This document shows, piece by piece, positions 43,656 to 57,100 of a stretch of 64,000 bases of DNA (positions are counted from its first letter, which is position 1; the number at the start of each line of letters is the position of its first letter). The stretch is taken from positions 108,651,310 through 108,715,309 of the forward strand of contig CM070876.1 in NCBI GenBank assembly GCA_036365515.1. The letters are read 5' to 3'. The position numbers and the translations under genes were made by a program. This stretch comes from Torymus aiolomorphi (Eukaryota; Arthropoda; Insecta; Hymenoptera; Torymidae). Under the pieces are notes generated by a model. The model was given only the letters and a program-made list of their open reading frames with translations. It was not told where the DNA came from and did not search any database.

Positions 43656-46535
43656 ACGTGAGTTTCCCGCAACATTTCATGAAATAATTCATGACATTAT
43701 TTTCAATAGATATTGAATTATCTTTGAGAATGATCAATTTTTATCATTCTGAAATTATTTCTGAATTATTTCGTGATATAATTCTTGACATGATTGCTGA
43801 ATTGTTATGTTTTCTTTAAAAAAATCTATTAATTCACACGAGTTTCCCGGAAGATTTCATGAAATAATTCATGTAAGATTTTTGAATAGATATTGAATTA
43901 TTTTTGTGAATGATTAATTTGTATCTTTCTGAAATTATTTCTGAATTATTGCATGAAAGAATACTTGCAATAATTTCGAAATTATTTTATGTATTCTTTC
44001 AAAAAATCTTTTCAAAGTCTTTTCAGAATTAATTCGTGTAATTATTTTTTTTGCTATTTTGTTTTAAAAAATTTTATTCTAAAAATCTTTTTCAAAAGAA
44101 TTCAAAATTATTTCTTGTATTAATTCACACGAGTTTCCCGGAAGATTTCATCAAATAATTCATGTAAGATTTTTGAATAGATACTGAATTATTTTTGTGA
44201 ATGATTAATTTGTATCTTTCTAAAATTATTTCTGAATTATTGCATGAAAGAATACTTGCAATAATTTCGAAATTATTTTATGTATTCTTTCAAAAAATCT
44301 TTTCAAAGTCCTTTCAGAATTAATTCGTGTAATTATTTTTTTTGCTATTTTGTTTTAAAAAATTTTATTCTAAAAATCTTTTTCAAAAGAATTCAAAATT
44401 ATTTCTTGTATTAATTCACACGAGTTTCCCAGAAGATTTCATGAAATAATTCATGTAAGATTTTTGAATAGATACTGAATTATTTTTGTGAATGATTAAT
44501 TTGTATCTTTCTGAAATTATTTCTGAATTATTGCATGAAAGAATACTTGCAATAATTTCGAAATTATTTTATGTATTCTTTCAAAAAATCTTTTCAAAGT
44601 CCTTTCAGAATTAATTCGTGTAATTATTTTTTTTGCTATTTTGTTTTAAAAAATTTTATTCTAAAAATCTTTTCAAAGTCCTTTCAGAATTAATTCGTGT
44701 AATTATTTTTTTTGCTATTTTGTTTTAAAAAATTTTTATTCTAAAAATCTTTTTCAAAACAATTCAAAATTATTTCTTGTATTAATTCACACGAGTTTCC
44801 CAGAAGATTTCATCAAATAATTCATGTAAGATTTTTGAATAGATACTGAATTATTTTTGTGAATGATTAATTTGTATCTTTCTGAAATTATTTCTGAATT
44901 ATTGCATGAAAGAATACTTGCAATAATTTCGAAATTATTTTATGTATTCTTTCAAAAATTCTTTTCAAAGTCCTTTCAGAATTAATTCGTGTAATTATTT
45001 TTTTTGCTATTTTGTTTTAAAAAATTTTATTCTAAAAATCTTTTTCAAAAGAATTCAAAATTATTTCTTGTATTAATTCACACGAGTTTCCCAGAAGATT
45101 TCATGAAATAATTCATGTAAGATTTTTGAATAGATACTGAATTATTTTTGTGAATGATTAATTTGTATCTTTCTGAAATTATTTCTGAATTATTGCATGA
45201 AAGAATACTTGCAATAATTTCGAAATTATTTTATGTATTCTTTCAAAAAATCTTTTCAAAGTCCTTTCAGAATTAATTCGTGTAATTATTTTTTTTGCTA
45301 TTTTGTTTTAAAAATTTTATTCTAAAAATCTTTTCAAAGTCCTTTCAGAATTAATTCGTGTAATTATTTTTTTTTGCTATTTTGTTTTAAAAAATTTTAT
45401 TCTAAAAATCTTTTTCAAAACAATTCAAAATTATTTCTTGTATTAATTCACACGAGTTTCCCAGAAGATTTCATCAAATAATTCATGTAAGATTTTTGAA
45501 TAGATACTGAATTATTTTTGTGAATGATTAATTTGTATCTTTCTAAAATTATTTCTGAATTATTGCATGAAAGAATACTTGCAATAATTTCGAAATTATT
45601 TTATGTATTCTTTCAAAAATCTTTTCAAAGTCCTTTCAGAATTAATTCGTGTAATTATTTTTTTGCTATTTTGTTTTAAAAAATTTTATTCTAAAAATCT
45701 TTTTCAAAAGAATTCAAAATTATTTCTTGTATTAATTCACACGAGTTTCCCAGAAGATTTCATGAAATAATTCATGTAAGATTTTTGAATAGATATTGAA
45801 TTATTTTTGTGAATGATTAATTTGTATCTTTCTGAAATTATTTCTGAATTATTGCATGAAAGAATACTTGCAATAATTTCGAAATTATTTTATGTATTCT
45901 TTCAAAAAATCTTTTCGAAGTCCTTTCAGTATTAATTCGTGTAATTATTTTTTTTGCTATTTTGTTTTAAAAATTTTATTTTAAAAATCTTTTTCAAAAG
46001 AATTCAAAATTATTTCTTGTATTAATTCACACGAGTTTCCCAGAAGATTTCATGAAATAATTCATGTAAGATTTTTGAATAGATACTGAATTATTTTTGT
46101 GAATGATTAATTTGTATCTTTCTAAAATTATTTCTGAATTATTGCATGAAAGAATACTGGCAATAATTTCGAAATTATTTTATGTATTCTTTCAAAAAAT
46201 CTTTTCAAAGTCCTTTCAGAATTAATTCGTGTAATTATTTTTTTTGCTATTTTGTTTTAAAAAATTTTATTCTAAAAATCTTTTTCAAAAGAATTCAAAA
46301 TTATTTCTTGTATTAATTCACACGAGTTTCCCAGAAGATTTCATGAAATAATTCATGTAAGATTTTTGAATAGATATTGAATTATTTTTGTGAATGATTA
46401 ATTTGTATCTTTCTGAAATTATTTCTGAATTATTGCATGAAAGAATACTTGCAATAATTTCGAAATTATTTTATGTATTCTTTCAAAAAATCTTTTCAAA
46501 GTCCTTTCAGAATTAATTCGTGTAATTATTTTTTG
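43656..46535. repeat. ~290-bp satellite array, nine-plus units, two of 370 bp
   Basis: The anchor 'cacacgagtttccc' lies at 43835, 44127, 44417, 44788, 45079, 45449, 45738, 46028 and 46319. Intervals are 292, 290, 371, 291, 370, 289, 290 and 291. The long units carry an extra ~80-bp copy of 'cttttcaaagtcctttcagaattaattcg...'. Units are highly alike, so expansion is recent. No reading frame. Confidence 0.92.
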
Positions 46536-46721
46536 GTAACACTTTTTTTATTTTTTTGGAAGATTTTTGAAAGTATTTTGTAAGGATTCCATATATTATT
46601 TTAAAAATTAATTTAAAATTAATTTTTTTTCCTTTTAAAATTCTTTCTAAATCATTTCAATGTATTAATTCATGAATTATTTCATGTAATTATTTCAGTT
46701 TTCTTTCATGCTGTATGGGTA

Positions 46722-48762
46722 GGACGGTTATGGATAGTACAAGGTGTTTGTTAGCTGAGTCTAAGATCGAAAGAAGATTTTGGCCAGAAGTAGTCTGCGC
46801 CGCAGCCTATTTAAAAAATAGAACTATTGCTAACACCTTAGTTAGAAATAAATTTCCTTATGAGATATTTTTAAATGAAAAACCAGACACGAAGCATTTA
46901 AAATTATACGGAAGTAAAGTATTTGTTAGAGTACCGGAAAACAAAAGAAATTCGAAATGGGATAGGAAGGCTGAGTTAGGAACGTTGATAGGTTATGATG
47001 TAACAGGGTATAGAGTTTTGATAAACAATAGAGTCATTGTTGCAAGACACGTTGATGTCGTTGAGGAAGATGTAATATGTATTGGCTTAGATGATAGTGA
47101 TTTAGAAAATGAGAGTTTAAATAAAAATGTTGATAAAGAAAATGAACATGTAGAAAATATAAATGAAAATTTGAATAATATAGAAAATGCTGAAAATGAA
47201 GCTAAAGAAGTAACTGATTTAAGAAGGTCACAAAGAACGAGTAAAAAGCCTAGTAGATTTGATGATAATTATGTATATAGCGGATGTATTTATGTAAATT
47301 ATTGTAGTGCAGATAGTCCTGTAAGCTTTAAAGAAGCTATAGATAGTAATGAGTCTAGTTTTTGGGTAGAAGCTATGAACAAAGAAATGAATAGTTTAGA
47401 GAAAAATAAAACATGGGTATTAGTTGAAAAACCAAAGAATGAAAAGATATTAGATTTAAAATGGATTTATACTAAAAAAAGGTGAAAATATATATAAAGC
47501 GAGAATAGTGGTAAGAGGTTACCAACAAACAGATGTATTGGATGACATTTATTCACCTGTTGCGAAAACACAAACTTTGAAAGTATTGTTATCGTATTGC
47601 TGCCAAAACGGATTGTTAATTGAGCAAATGGATGTAGAAACAGCGTTTTTAAATGGTAAAGTTAAATCAAAAGTATTTGTTAAACAGCCTGAAGGTTATG
47701 AGGATGGAACAGAAAGGGTTTGTAAATTAAATAAAGCGTTGTATGGTTTGCGAGAAAGCCCAAGAGCTTGGTATGAGTGTCTTGATAATTATTTAAGTTC
47801 TTTAGGATTTGTAAGAAGCGAACATGATTATTGTTTGTATACTTTAAGAGAAAGAGATGAGATTATATATTTAATTATATTTGTGGATGATTTGTTAATA
47901 TGTTGTAAGAAAAGACAAAATTTGAATTACATAAAAGGAATGTTAGAAGAAAGATTTCAGATGAAAGATTTAGATAAAGTGAGTATGTATTTAGGTATTA
48001 ATATTGAATATGATGAAAACAAAAATGAGATGTCCTTAGATCAGGAAAAGTATATTGAATCGTTAGCTAGAACCCGCTGAAGAGATAGATGAGAAAATAA
48101 AGTATAGAAATTTGATAGGAGCACTTTTGTATATTAGCTCAGGAACAAGACTAGATATAAGTTATAGCGTAAATTATTTGAGTAGATTTCAGAATTGTTA
48201 TGATGAGACACATTATAAATATGCTTTAAGAATTTTAAAATATTTATATTTAACTAAAAGTTTAAAATTAAGATTTAAGAAAAACAATAATGTAGATATT
48301 CTTGAATGTCATGTAGATGCCGATTGGGCAGGAGACTGTGTAGACAGAAAGTCGACAACTGGATATATTGTTAAATTGTATGGAAATGTAATATATTGGA
48401 AATCGAGGAAACAAGGAAGTGTAACTAAGTCTTCGACAGCTGCTGAATATGTCGCACTGTCTGAAGCAGTAAGTGAAGTAATATTACTAAAAGACTTGTT
48501 AAGTGACTTTAAAGTAGAAATTAAGAAACCTGTAAATATTTATGAAGACAATTCTGGCGCTGTGAGCATTGCGAAATTTGGTAATTTTACAAAGAAATCA
48601 AAGTACATAGAAGTACATTATCATTTTGTAAATGAGAATTATGTTAATGGATTAATTGATATTGTTAAGGTCAGTACAGAGAAAAATGTTGCAGATATTT
48701 TGACAAAGGCTCTTGGACGAGTAAGGTTTGAAAACTTGAGAAGTTTATTGAATTTGATTTAA
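46722..48762 (+). pseudogene. pol: Copia pol, integrase C-terminus, reverse transcriptase, RNase H (second part)
   Basis: Frame 46722-47485 holds the integrase C-terminus (FPYEIFLNEKPDTKHLKLYG) and the RT entry (NKTWVLVEKP). It is lost at a seven-A run (about 47474-47481), consistent with one extra A. The next frame carries RT motifs QMDVETAFLNG, LYGLRESPRAWYE and FVDDLLI (palm YVDD equivalent) to 48080. A deletion of roughly 20 codons with frame change follows near 48065. The last frame (to 48762) has RNase H residues DADWAGD, SSTAAEYVALSEA (catalytic E) and EDNSGAVSIA. Confidence 0.9.
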
Positions 48763-48802
48763 AGAATATTGTAATTGCGAGAAACATAAATGTAAGGAGG
48801 CG
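48763..48802 (+). promoter_or_regulatory. Copia 3' spacer and purine tract
   Basis: 'gtaaggaggcg' directly before the 3' LTR is the likely polypurine primer for plus-strand synthesis. Confidence 0.55.
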
Positions 48803-49044
48803 TGTTAGAATACGTGTACATTTATGTCAGCGAGCGAAATAGAGAGCGCATGCGTGGCGCCATCACGCGAGCATAGCTGGAGAGCTAGCGAGAGCGAGCG
48901 GCCGAAGCGGGCACTCACTCGTTCGCCGTCCTCTGCCGAGAGCAGATGTATTATGGAGAGAGCTGCACAATAAAGGTTGTTATAGCAGAGTGGCTTATTT
49001 GAAGAAGCCCTGTATCCCATCCATCCTCACCTATTATTTCAACA
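48803..49044 (+). repeat. Copia 3' LTR
   Basis: 242 bp, TGTTAGAATACG...TTTCAACA; AATAAA near 48968. Confidence 0.92.
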
Positions 49045-49200
49045 ATGCGGTAAATATAATAGAATTGGCGAATATCGAAATGTGGAGTTTGATGAAATGT
49101 GTCGATGGCAGTTCGGTAATTGTGGAATCAAAGCTTGCTGACAAGTATCAAAGTGAAGAAATAACCATTGAGGGAGTATCCTCAATCGATTATCAAAATA
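49045..49200 (+). CDS. Exon-like open stretch after Copia, unrecognised
   Basis: Directly after the 3' LTR one frame reads about 51 codons with protein-like composition (for example IIELANIEMWSLMKCVDGSS and LADKYQSEEITIEGVSSI). It ends at a good donor (AATAG-GTAAGT-like 'atagtaagt', about 49198-49204). The 5' end is lost in the LTR. It may be a host exon that Copia entered, or part of an unknown element. An internal Met at 49079 could start a first exon. No family recognised. Confidence 0.3.
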
Positions 49201-49394
49201 GTAAGTTTATTTACTTTGTGATTTTAATTAAGGGGAGCTTACACCTATTCTCCTATTAAAATGATCTGCAAAAAAGAGACATTTGAATTATAAATAAAAT
49301 TTAGAAAAACATACTAAAAGTATGTAAAATTTATGATAAAATAGGCCAAAAATGGAAGTGATAAACCTTTTTTGTCCACCGATATGGACTTTTC

Positions 49395-49733
49395 AAAATT
49401 TAGGCATTGACGTCACTTACGGGTTCAGGAAGTTGATGGATTTTAATCAGGTTCAGCTCAAATTGTTGGTATTTATGTAGTTTTGAGCTGAAAAGTTGTA
49501 CGTTTAAAAATTATATGAGTAAATAATTTTTTACATCTAAAAACTGCTCAAAATTCTTTAAACAATTCAAAATTATGATTTTGAAATTAAGCAGTTTTTG
49601 GTTGTAAAAAATTATTTATACAAATAAATTTGACTCATGCAACTCTTCAACCCTAAATCACATAAAATATCAACAATTTGATTAAAATCCATCAACTCCC
49701 TGGCCCTGTAGTCGACGCCAAAGTCTAAATTTT
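49395..49733. mobile_element. 339-bp hairpin MITE
   Basis: Imperfect inverted repeat over nearly its whole length: 'aaaatttag...' at 49395 with '...ctaaatttt' at 49733, and 'gttgatggattttaatca' (49431) with 'tgattaaaatccatcaac' (about 49679-49696). The inner arms pair around 'aaaactgct/agcagttttt'. No coding. Confidence 0.75.
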
Positions 49734-51166
49734 AGCATTATGTATAAAACATTTTGTTCTTGATATCATACAAATTTCTCTCGTTCTCTTCTCATGTTCC
49801 TGATAAAATTTTACCACGTCTAATAAGGTAAATGAAAAATTTATTGAGAACTTAAATTCAAAACCTACGCTAATATTACAATAATGTCTGATATAAACTT
49901 TTTACTTTTGCTTGAATATATTCTATCTCATTTGACATTAGTTGTAACATAAACATGTGTTACATATTCATTCTAGTGTGCATATCTTTCACTTCAGAAT
50001 AGAAAATTAGATCGCATTGAGATTCAGTCCATCTTGTTAATGATAATAGCTTTTTGCACAAAGCAAAGGTTATAATATTTTTCTGCACTAAACATATCAT
50101 TCGCTTTCTTCAAAAGTAAATTAATATCTGGATATTCCATGTATATCTAAAAGTAAACATAAACTTAATTTGTCTTCAGCATCGGTTCTTGCAATTTTAA
50201 GTATAAAGTTCTGGTATTGAGCTTCAACAATGAAAACATTAATTGAACTGTCACTATACACACTTCCATTGCACTTTTAAAACACTTTTAAAACAGTTTC
50301 AAAAGATTCTTACTACACGTGCACATATAAAAAATTAAATGTTCTTCTCAAAACTGGTTTTTGAATATAAAAAAGTGGAAACTATAAAAAAACTATCTAT
50401 ACAAAAAAGCAGCTCACATAATAGAGGTTGTGCTTCCAGCAGTCAGCTTTGCTAATTATACACTTTACTAATACTTACACTTCACTAATACTTACAGATT
50501 TATATGTAGTTTACGCAAGACTACAGAGAGTATATATTATACTGTTGAAAACAGGTTACTATTCTGTATTCGTAATATAAGTATAGGTGCCACGAGACTC
50601 TTTTAAATTCAAAATTTTTATTTATTATTTTTGTAATAATCTTCCTAAATTGTATTATTTATTTGTATCTTTTTATCAATTGTAAAAATATAATTTTCAG
50701 ATTTTTTACAGTGTTTTTATAGTAGTGTGAGAATTATAAATATATTAGAAGAAAAAAAAATTAAATAAAATCAAGACAAATAAATATATGTATAAAATGG
50801 GAAAAAATGTAATTTAACCAAATGAGATGTTATCCGTATTTGGTTTTATTTTTGAAACCAAAATAAATTATACTTTAAGGGTAGAGTACAGTTGAAAAAA
50901 AAAATTTTTTCCCTTTATATAAAATATAAGTTGTAATACACTAACATATTTTAGATATAAAAATAGAATTTTCATGTGTTTGAAGTTCTGAACGTTCATC
51001 ATGAACGAAAAATCGAATATTCCCAAAATCGGTTCTTTTTATATTATCTGTTAGATATATGCATAAAACCAATAGAATCAGCGATATAAGTTATTTCCGA
51101 AGTGATCATCCCCCAAAATCAGCCCCCAAACCACCCTCACAAGACAATACTTCCATCTTTGAATTT
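49734..51166. other. No gene seen
   Basis: AT-rich. A 28-base motif at 50986-51013 resembles one at 1388-1415. The satellite begins after 51160. Confidence 0.5.
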
Positions 51167-54100
51167 CTTCAAGAGCTTACCAAATACTAATAAAAAAATT
51201 GCCGAGACCAAAATCGATCGGGAACCCTTCCTCCGGGGGATGCAAGTGGGGCAAAACGGCTAAAAACACATAAAAAATACCTTTAAAAAATTCTATCTCT
51301 AGCGACTACGCGATTCCTAAAAATTTTATCAGGGGAATTTCTTCAAGAGCTTACCAAATACTCATAAAAAAACTGCCGAGACCAAAATAGATCCGGAACC
51401 CTTCCTTCGGGGGATGCAAGTGGGGCAAAACGGCTAAAAACACATGAAAAATACGTTTAAAAAATTCTATCTCTAGCGACTATGCGATTCCTAAAAATTT
51501 GATCACGGGAATTTCTTCAAGAGCTTATCAAATACTTATAAAAAAATTGTCGAGACCAAAATCGATCCGGAACCCTTCCATCAGGGGGATGCAAGCGGGG
51601 CAAAACGGCTAAAAAGACATGAAAAATACATTTAAAAAAAATTCTGTCTCTAGCGACTATGCGATTCCTAAAAATTTAATAACGGCAATTTCTTCTAGAG
51701 CTAACGAAATACTTATAAAAAAATTGCCGAGACCAAAATCGATCCGGAACCCTTCCTTCAGGGGGATGCAAGCGGGGCAAAACGGCTAAAAAGACATGAA
51801 AAATACATTTAAAAAATTCTGTCTCTAGCGACTATGCGATTCCTAAAAATTTTATCACGGTAATTTCTTCTAGAGCTAACGAAATACTTATAAAAAAATT
51901 GCCGAGACCAAAATCGATCCGGAACCCTTCCTTCAGGGGGATGCAAGCGGGGCAAAACGGCTAAAAACACCTGAAAAATAACTTTAAAAAATTCTGTCTC
52001 TGGCGACTATGCGATTCCTAAAAATTTGATCACGGGAATTTCTTCGAGAGCTAACGAAATAATTATAAAAAAATTGCCGAGACCAAAATCGATCCGGAAC
52101 CCTTCCTTCAGGGGGATGCAAGTGGGGCAAAACGGCTAAAAACACATGAAAAATAACTTTCAAAAATTCTGTCTCTAGCGACTATGCGATTCCTAAAAAT
52201 TTGATAACGGTAATTTCTTCTAGAGCTAACGAAATACTTATAAAAAAATTGCCGAGACCAAAATCGATCCGGAACCCTTCCATCAGGGGGATGCAAGCGG
52301 GGCAAAACGGCTAAAAACACATGAAAAAAATACATTTAAAAAATTCTGTCTCTAGCGACTATGCGATTCCTAAAAATTTTATCACGGGAATTTCTTCAAG
52401 AGCTTACCAAATACTCATAGAAAAATTGCCGAGACCAAAATCCATCAGGAACCCTTCCATCAGGGGGATGCAAGCGGGGCAAAACGGCTAAAAACACATG
52501 AGAAAAATACATTTAAAAAATTCTGTCTCTAGCGACTATGCGATTCCTAAAAATTTGATCACGGGAATTTCTTCGAGGGCTAACGAAATACTTATAAAAA
52601 AATTGCCGAGACCAAAATCGATCCGGAACCCTTCCTCCGGGGGATGCAAGTGGGGCAAAACGGCTAAAAACACATAAAAAATACCTTTAAAAAATTCTAT
52701 CTCTAGCGACTACGCGATTCCTAAAAATTTTATCACGGGAATTTCTTCAAGAGCTTACCAAATACTCATAAAAAAATTGCCGAGACCAAAATCGATACGG
52801 AACCCTTCCTTCGGGGGATGCAAGTGGGGCAAAACGGCTAAAAGCACATGAAAAATACGTTTAAAAAATTCTATCTCTAGCGACTATGCGATTCCTAAAA
52901 ATTTGATCACTGGAATTTCTTCAAGAGCTTATCAAATACTTATAAAAAAATTGTCGAGACCAAAATAGATCCGGAACCCTTCCATCAGGGGGATGCAAGC
53001 GGGGCAAAACGGCTAAAAAGACATGAAAAATACATTTAAAAAAAATTCTGTCTCCTGCGACTATGCGATTCCTAAAAATTTGATAACGGTAATTTCCTCT
53101 AGAGCTAACGAAATACTTATAAAAAAATTGCCGAGACCAAAATCGATCGGGAACCCTTCCTCCGGGGGATGCAAGTGGGGCAAAACGGCTAAAAACACAT
53201 AAAAAATACCTTTAAAAAATTGTGTCTCTAGCGACTATGCGATTCCTAAAAATTTGATCACGGGAATTTCTTCGAGGGCTAACGAAATACTTATAAAAAA
53301 ATTGCCGAGACCAAAATCGATCCGGAACCATTCCTCCGGGGGATGCAAGTGGGGCAAAACGGATAAAAACACATAAAAAATACTTTTAAAATATTCTATC
53401 TCTAGCGACTACGCGATTCCTAAAAATTTTATCACGGGAATTTCTTCAAGAGCTTACCAAATACTCATAAAAAAATTGCCGAGACCAAAATCGATCCGGA
53501 ACCCTTCCTTCGGGGGATGCAAGTGGGGCAAAACGGCTAAAAACACATGAAAAATACTTTTAAAAAATTCTATCTCTAGCGACTATGCGATTCCTAAAAA
53601 TTTGATCACTGGAATTTCTTCAAGAGCTTATCAAATACTTATAAAAAAATTGTCGAGACCAAAATCGATCCGGAACCCTTCCATCAGGGGGATGCAAGCG
53701 GGGTAAAACGGCTAAAAAGACATGAAAAATACATTTAAAAAAAATTCTGTCTCCTGCGACTATGCGATTCCTAAAAATTTGATAACGGTAATTTCCTCTA
53801 GAGCTAACGAAATACTTATAAAAAAATTGCCGAGACCAAAATCGATCCGGAACCCTTCCTTCAGGGGGATGCAAGTGGGGCAAAACGGCTAAAAACACAT
53901 GAAAAATAACTTTAAAAAATTCTGCCTCTAGCGACTATGCGATTCCTAAAAATTTGATAACGGTAATTTCTTCTAGAGCTAACGAAATACTTATAAAAAA
54001 ATTGCCGAGACCAAAATCGATCCGGAACCCTTCCTTCAGGGGGATGAAAGTGGGGCAAAACGGCTAAAAAGACATGAAAAATACATTTAAAAAATTCTGT

Positions 54101-57100
54101 CCCTGGCGACTATGCGATTCCTAAAAATTTGATAACGGTAATTTCTTCTAGAGCTAACGAAATACTTATAAAAAAATTGCCGAGACCAAATTCGATCCGG
54201 AACCCTTCCATCAGGGGGATGCAAGCGGGGCAAAACGGCTAAAAACACATGAGAAAAATACATTTAAAAAATTCTGTCTCTAGCGACTATGCGATTCCTA
54301 AAAATTTGATCACGGAAATTTCTTCGAGAGCTAACGAAATACTTATAAAAAAATTGCCGAGACCAAAATCGATCCGGAATCCTTCCTTCAGGGGGATGCA
54401 AGTGGGGCAAAACGGATAAAAACCCCTGAAAAATAACTTTAAAAAATTCTGTCTCTGGCGACTATGCGATTCCTAAAAATTTGATCACGGGAATTTCTTC
54501 GAGAGCTAACGAAATACTTATAAAAAAATTGCCGAGACCAAATTCGATCCGGAACCCTTCCATCAGGGGGATGCAAGCGGGGCAAAACGGCTAAAAACAC
54601 ATGAGAAAAATACATTTAAAAAATTCTGTCTCTAGCGACTATGCGATTCCTAAAAATTTGATCACGGGAATTTCTTCCAGAGCTTATCAAATACTTATAA
54701 AAAAATTGCCGAGACCAAAATCGATCCGGAACCCTTCCATCAGGAGGATGCAAGCGGGGCAAAACGGCTAAAAACACACGAGAAAAATACATTTAAAAAA
54801 TTCTGTCTCTAGCGACTATGCGATTCCTAAAAATTTGATCACGGTAATTTCTTCTAGAGCTAACGAAATACTTATAAAAAAATTGCCGAGACCAAAATCG
54901 ATCCGGAACCCTTCCTTCAGGGGGATGAAAGTGGGGCAAAACGGCTAAAAACACCTGAAAAATAACTTTAAAAAATTCTGTCTCTGGCGACTATGCGATT
55001 CCTAAAAATTTGATCACGGGAATTTCTTCGAGAGCTAACGAAATAATTATAAAAAAATTGCCGAGACCAAAATCGATACGGAACCCTTCCTTCAGGGGGA
55101 TGCAAGTGGGGCAAAACGGCTAAAAACACATGAAAAATAACTTTCAAAAATTCTGTCTCTAGCGACTATGCGATTCCTAAAAATTTGATAACGGTAATTT
55201 CTTCTAGAGCTAACGAAATACTTATAAAAAAATTGCCGAGACCAAAATCGATCCGGAACCCTTCCATCAGGGGGATGCAAGCGGGGCAAAACGGCTAAAA
55301 ACACATGAAAAAAATACATTTAAAAAATTCTGTCTCTAGCGACTATGCGATTCCTAAAAATTTTATCACGGGAATTTCTTCAAGAGCTTACCAAATACTC
55401 ATAAAAAAATTGCCGAGACCAAAATCCATCAGGAACCCTTCCATCAGGGGGATGCAAGCGGGGCAAAACGGCTAAAAACACATGAGAAAAATACATTTAA
55501 AAAATTCTGTCTCTAGCGACTATGCGATTCCTAAAAATTTGATCACGGGAATTTCTTCGAGGGCTAACGAAATACTTATAAAAAAATTGCCGAAACCAAA
55601 ATCGATCCGGAACCCTTCCTCCGGGGGATGCAAGTGGGGCAAAACGGCTAAAAACACATAAAAAATACCTTTAAAAAATTCTATCTCTAGCGACTACGCG
55701 ATTCCTAAAAATTTTATCACGGGAATTTCTTCAAGAGCTTACCAAATACTCATAAAAAAATTGCCGAGACCAAAATCGATCCGGAACCCTTCCTTCGGGG
55801 GATGCAAGTGGGGCAAAACGGCTAAAAGCACATGAAAAATACGTTTAAAAAATTCTATCTCTAGCGACTATGCGATTCCTAAAAATTTGATCACTGGAAT
55901 TTCTTCAAGAGCTTATCAAATACTTATAAAAAAATTGTCGAGACCAAAATAGATCCGGAACCCTTCCATCAGGGGGATGCAAGCGGGGCAAAACGGCTAA
56001 AAAGACATGAAAAATACATTTAAAAAAAATTCTGTCTCCTGCGACTATGCGATTCCTAAAAATTTGATAACGGTAATTTCCTCTAGAGCTAACGAAATAC
56101 TTATAAAAAAATTGCCGAGACCAAAATCGATCCGGAACCCTTCCTTCAGGGGGATGCAAGTGGGGCAAAACGGCTAAAAACACATGAAAAATAACTTTAA
56201 AAAATTCTGCCTCTAGCGACTATGCGATTCCTAAAAATTTGATAACGGTAATTTCTTCTAGAGCTTACCAAATACTCATAAAAAAATTGCCGAGACCAAA
56301 ATCGATCCGGAACCCTTCCTTCGGGGGATGCAAGTGGGGCAAAACGGCTAAAAACACATGAAAAATACTTTTAAAAAATTCTATCTCTAGCGACTATGCG
56401 ATTCCTAAAAATTTGATCAATGGAGTTTCTTCAAGAGCTTATCAAATACTTATAAAAAAATTGTCGAGACCAAAATCGATCCGGAACCCTTCCATCAGGG
56501 GGATGCAAGCGGGGCAAAACGGCTAAAAAGACATGAAAAATACATTTAAAAAAAATTCTGTCCCCTGCGACTATGCGATTCCTAAAAATTTGATAACGGT
56601 AATTTCCTCTAGAGCTAACGAAATACTTATAAAAAAATTGCCGAGACCAAAATCGATCCGGAACCCTTCCTTCAGGGGGATGCAAGTGGGGCAAAACGGC
56701 TAAAAACACATGAAAAATAACTTTAAAAAATTCTGCCTCTAGCGACTATGCGATTCCTAAAAATTTGATAACGGTAATTTCTTCTAGAGCTAACGAAATA
56801 CTTATAAAAAAATTGCCGAGACCAAAATCGATCCGGAACCCTTCCTTCAGGGGGATGAAAGTGGGGCAAAACGGCTAAAAAGACATGAAAAATACATTTA
56901 AAAAATTCTGTCCCTGGCGACTATGCGATTCCTAAAAATTTGATAACGGTAATTTCTTCTAGAGCTAACGAAATACTTATAAAAAAATTGCCGAGACCAA
57001 ATTCGATCCGGAACCCTTCCATCAGGGGGATGCAAGCGGGGCAAAACGGCTAAAAACACATGAGAAAAATACATTTAAAAAATTCTGTCTCTAGCGACTA

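Larger units (their letters stand above)
40966..46719. mobile_element. 5,754-bp non-autonomous TIR element inserted in Copia integrase
   Basis: Ends CCCACACAGCATG and CATGCTGTATGGG (13-bp TIR, one mismatch), flanked by TA (40964-40965 and 46720-46721). Removing it with one TA restores the integrase frame so that the conserved residues after the catalytic Glu are contiguous. Inside: hairpin-rich repeats of 'tgaaaggattctg' type (40976-42115), a tRNA-like sequence, diverged direct repeats (about 42329-42480 versus 43243-43392), and a ~290-bp satellite array. No transposase seen. Confidence 0.88.
38157..49044 (+). mobile_element. Copia LTR retrotransposon with upstream relic copy and two nested insertions
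   Basis: Order: 175 bp of pol 3' end (relic of an upstream copy), 5' LTR (38332-38579), primer site, gag-protease, integrase split by a LINE piece and by a 5.75-kb TIR element, reverse transcriptase, RNase H, 3' LTR (48803-49044). Frameshifts in RT plus the insertions make it non-functional. A target duplication cannot be tested because the left flank is another Copia piece. Confidence 0.93.

Noticed and set aside
43656..46535. CRISPR-like regular spacing
   Set aside because: Units are long (290-370 bp) and homologous throughout, with no spacers; eukaryotic satellite.
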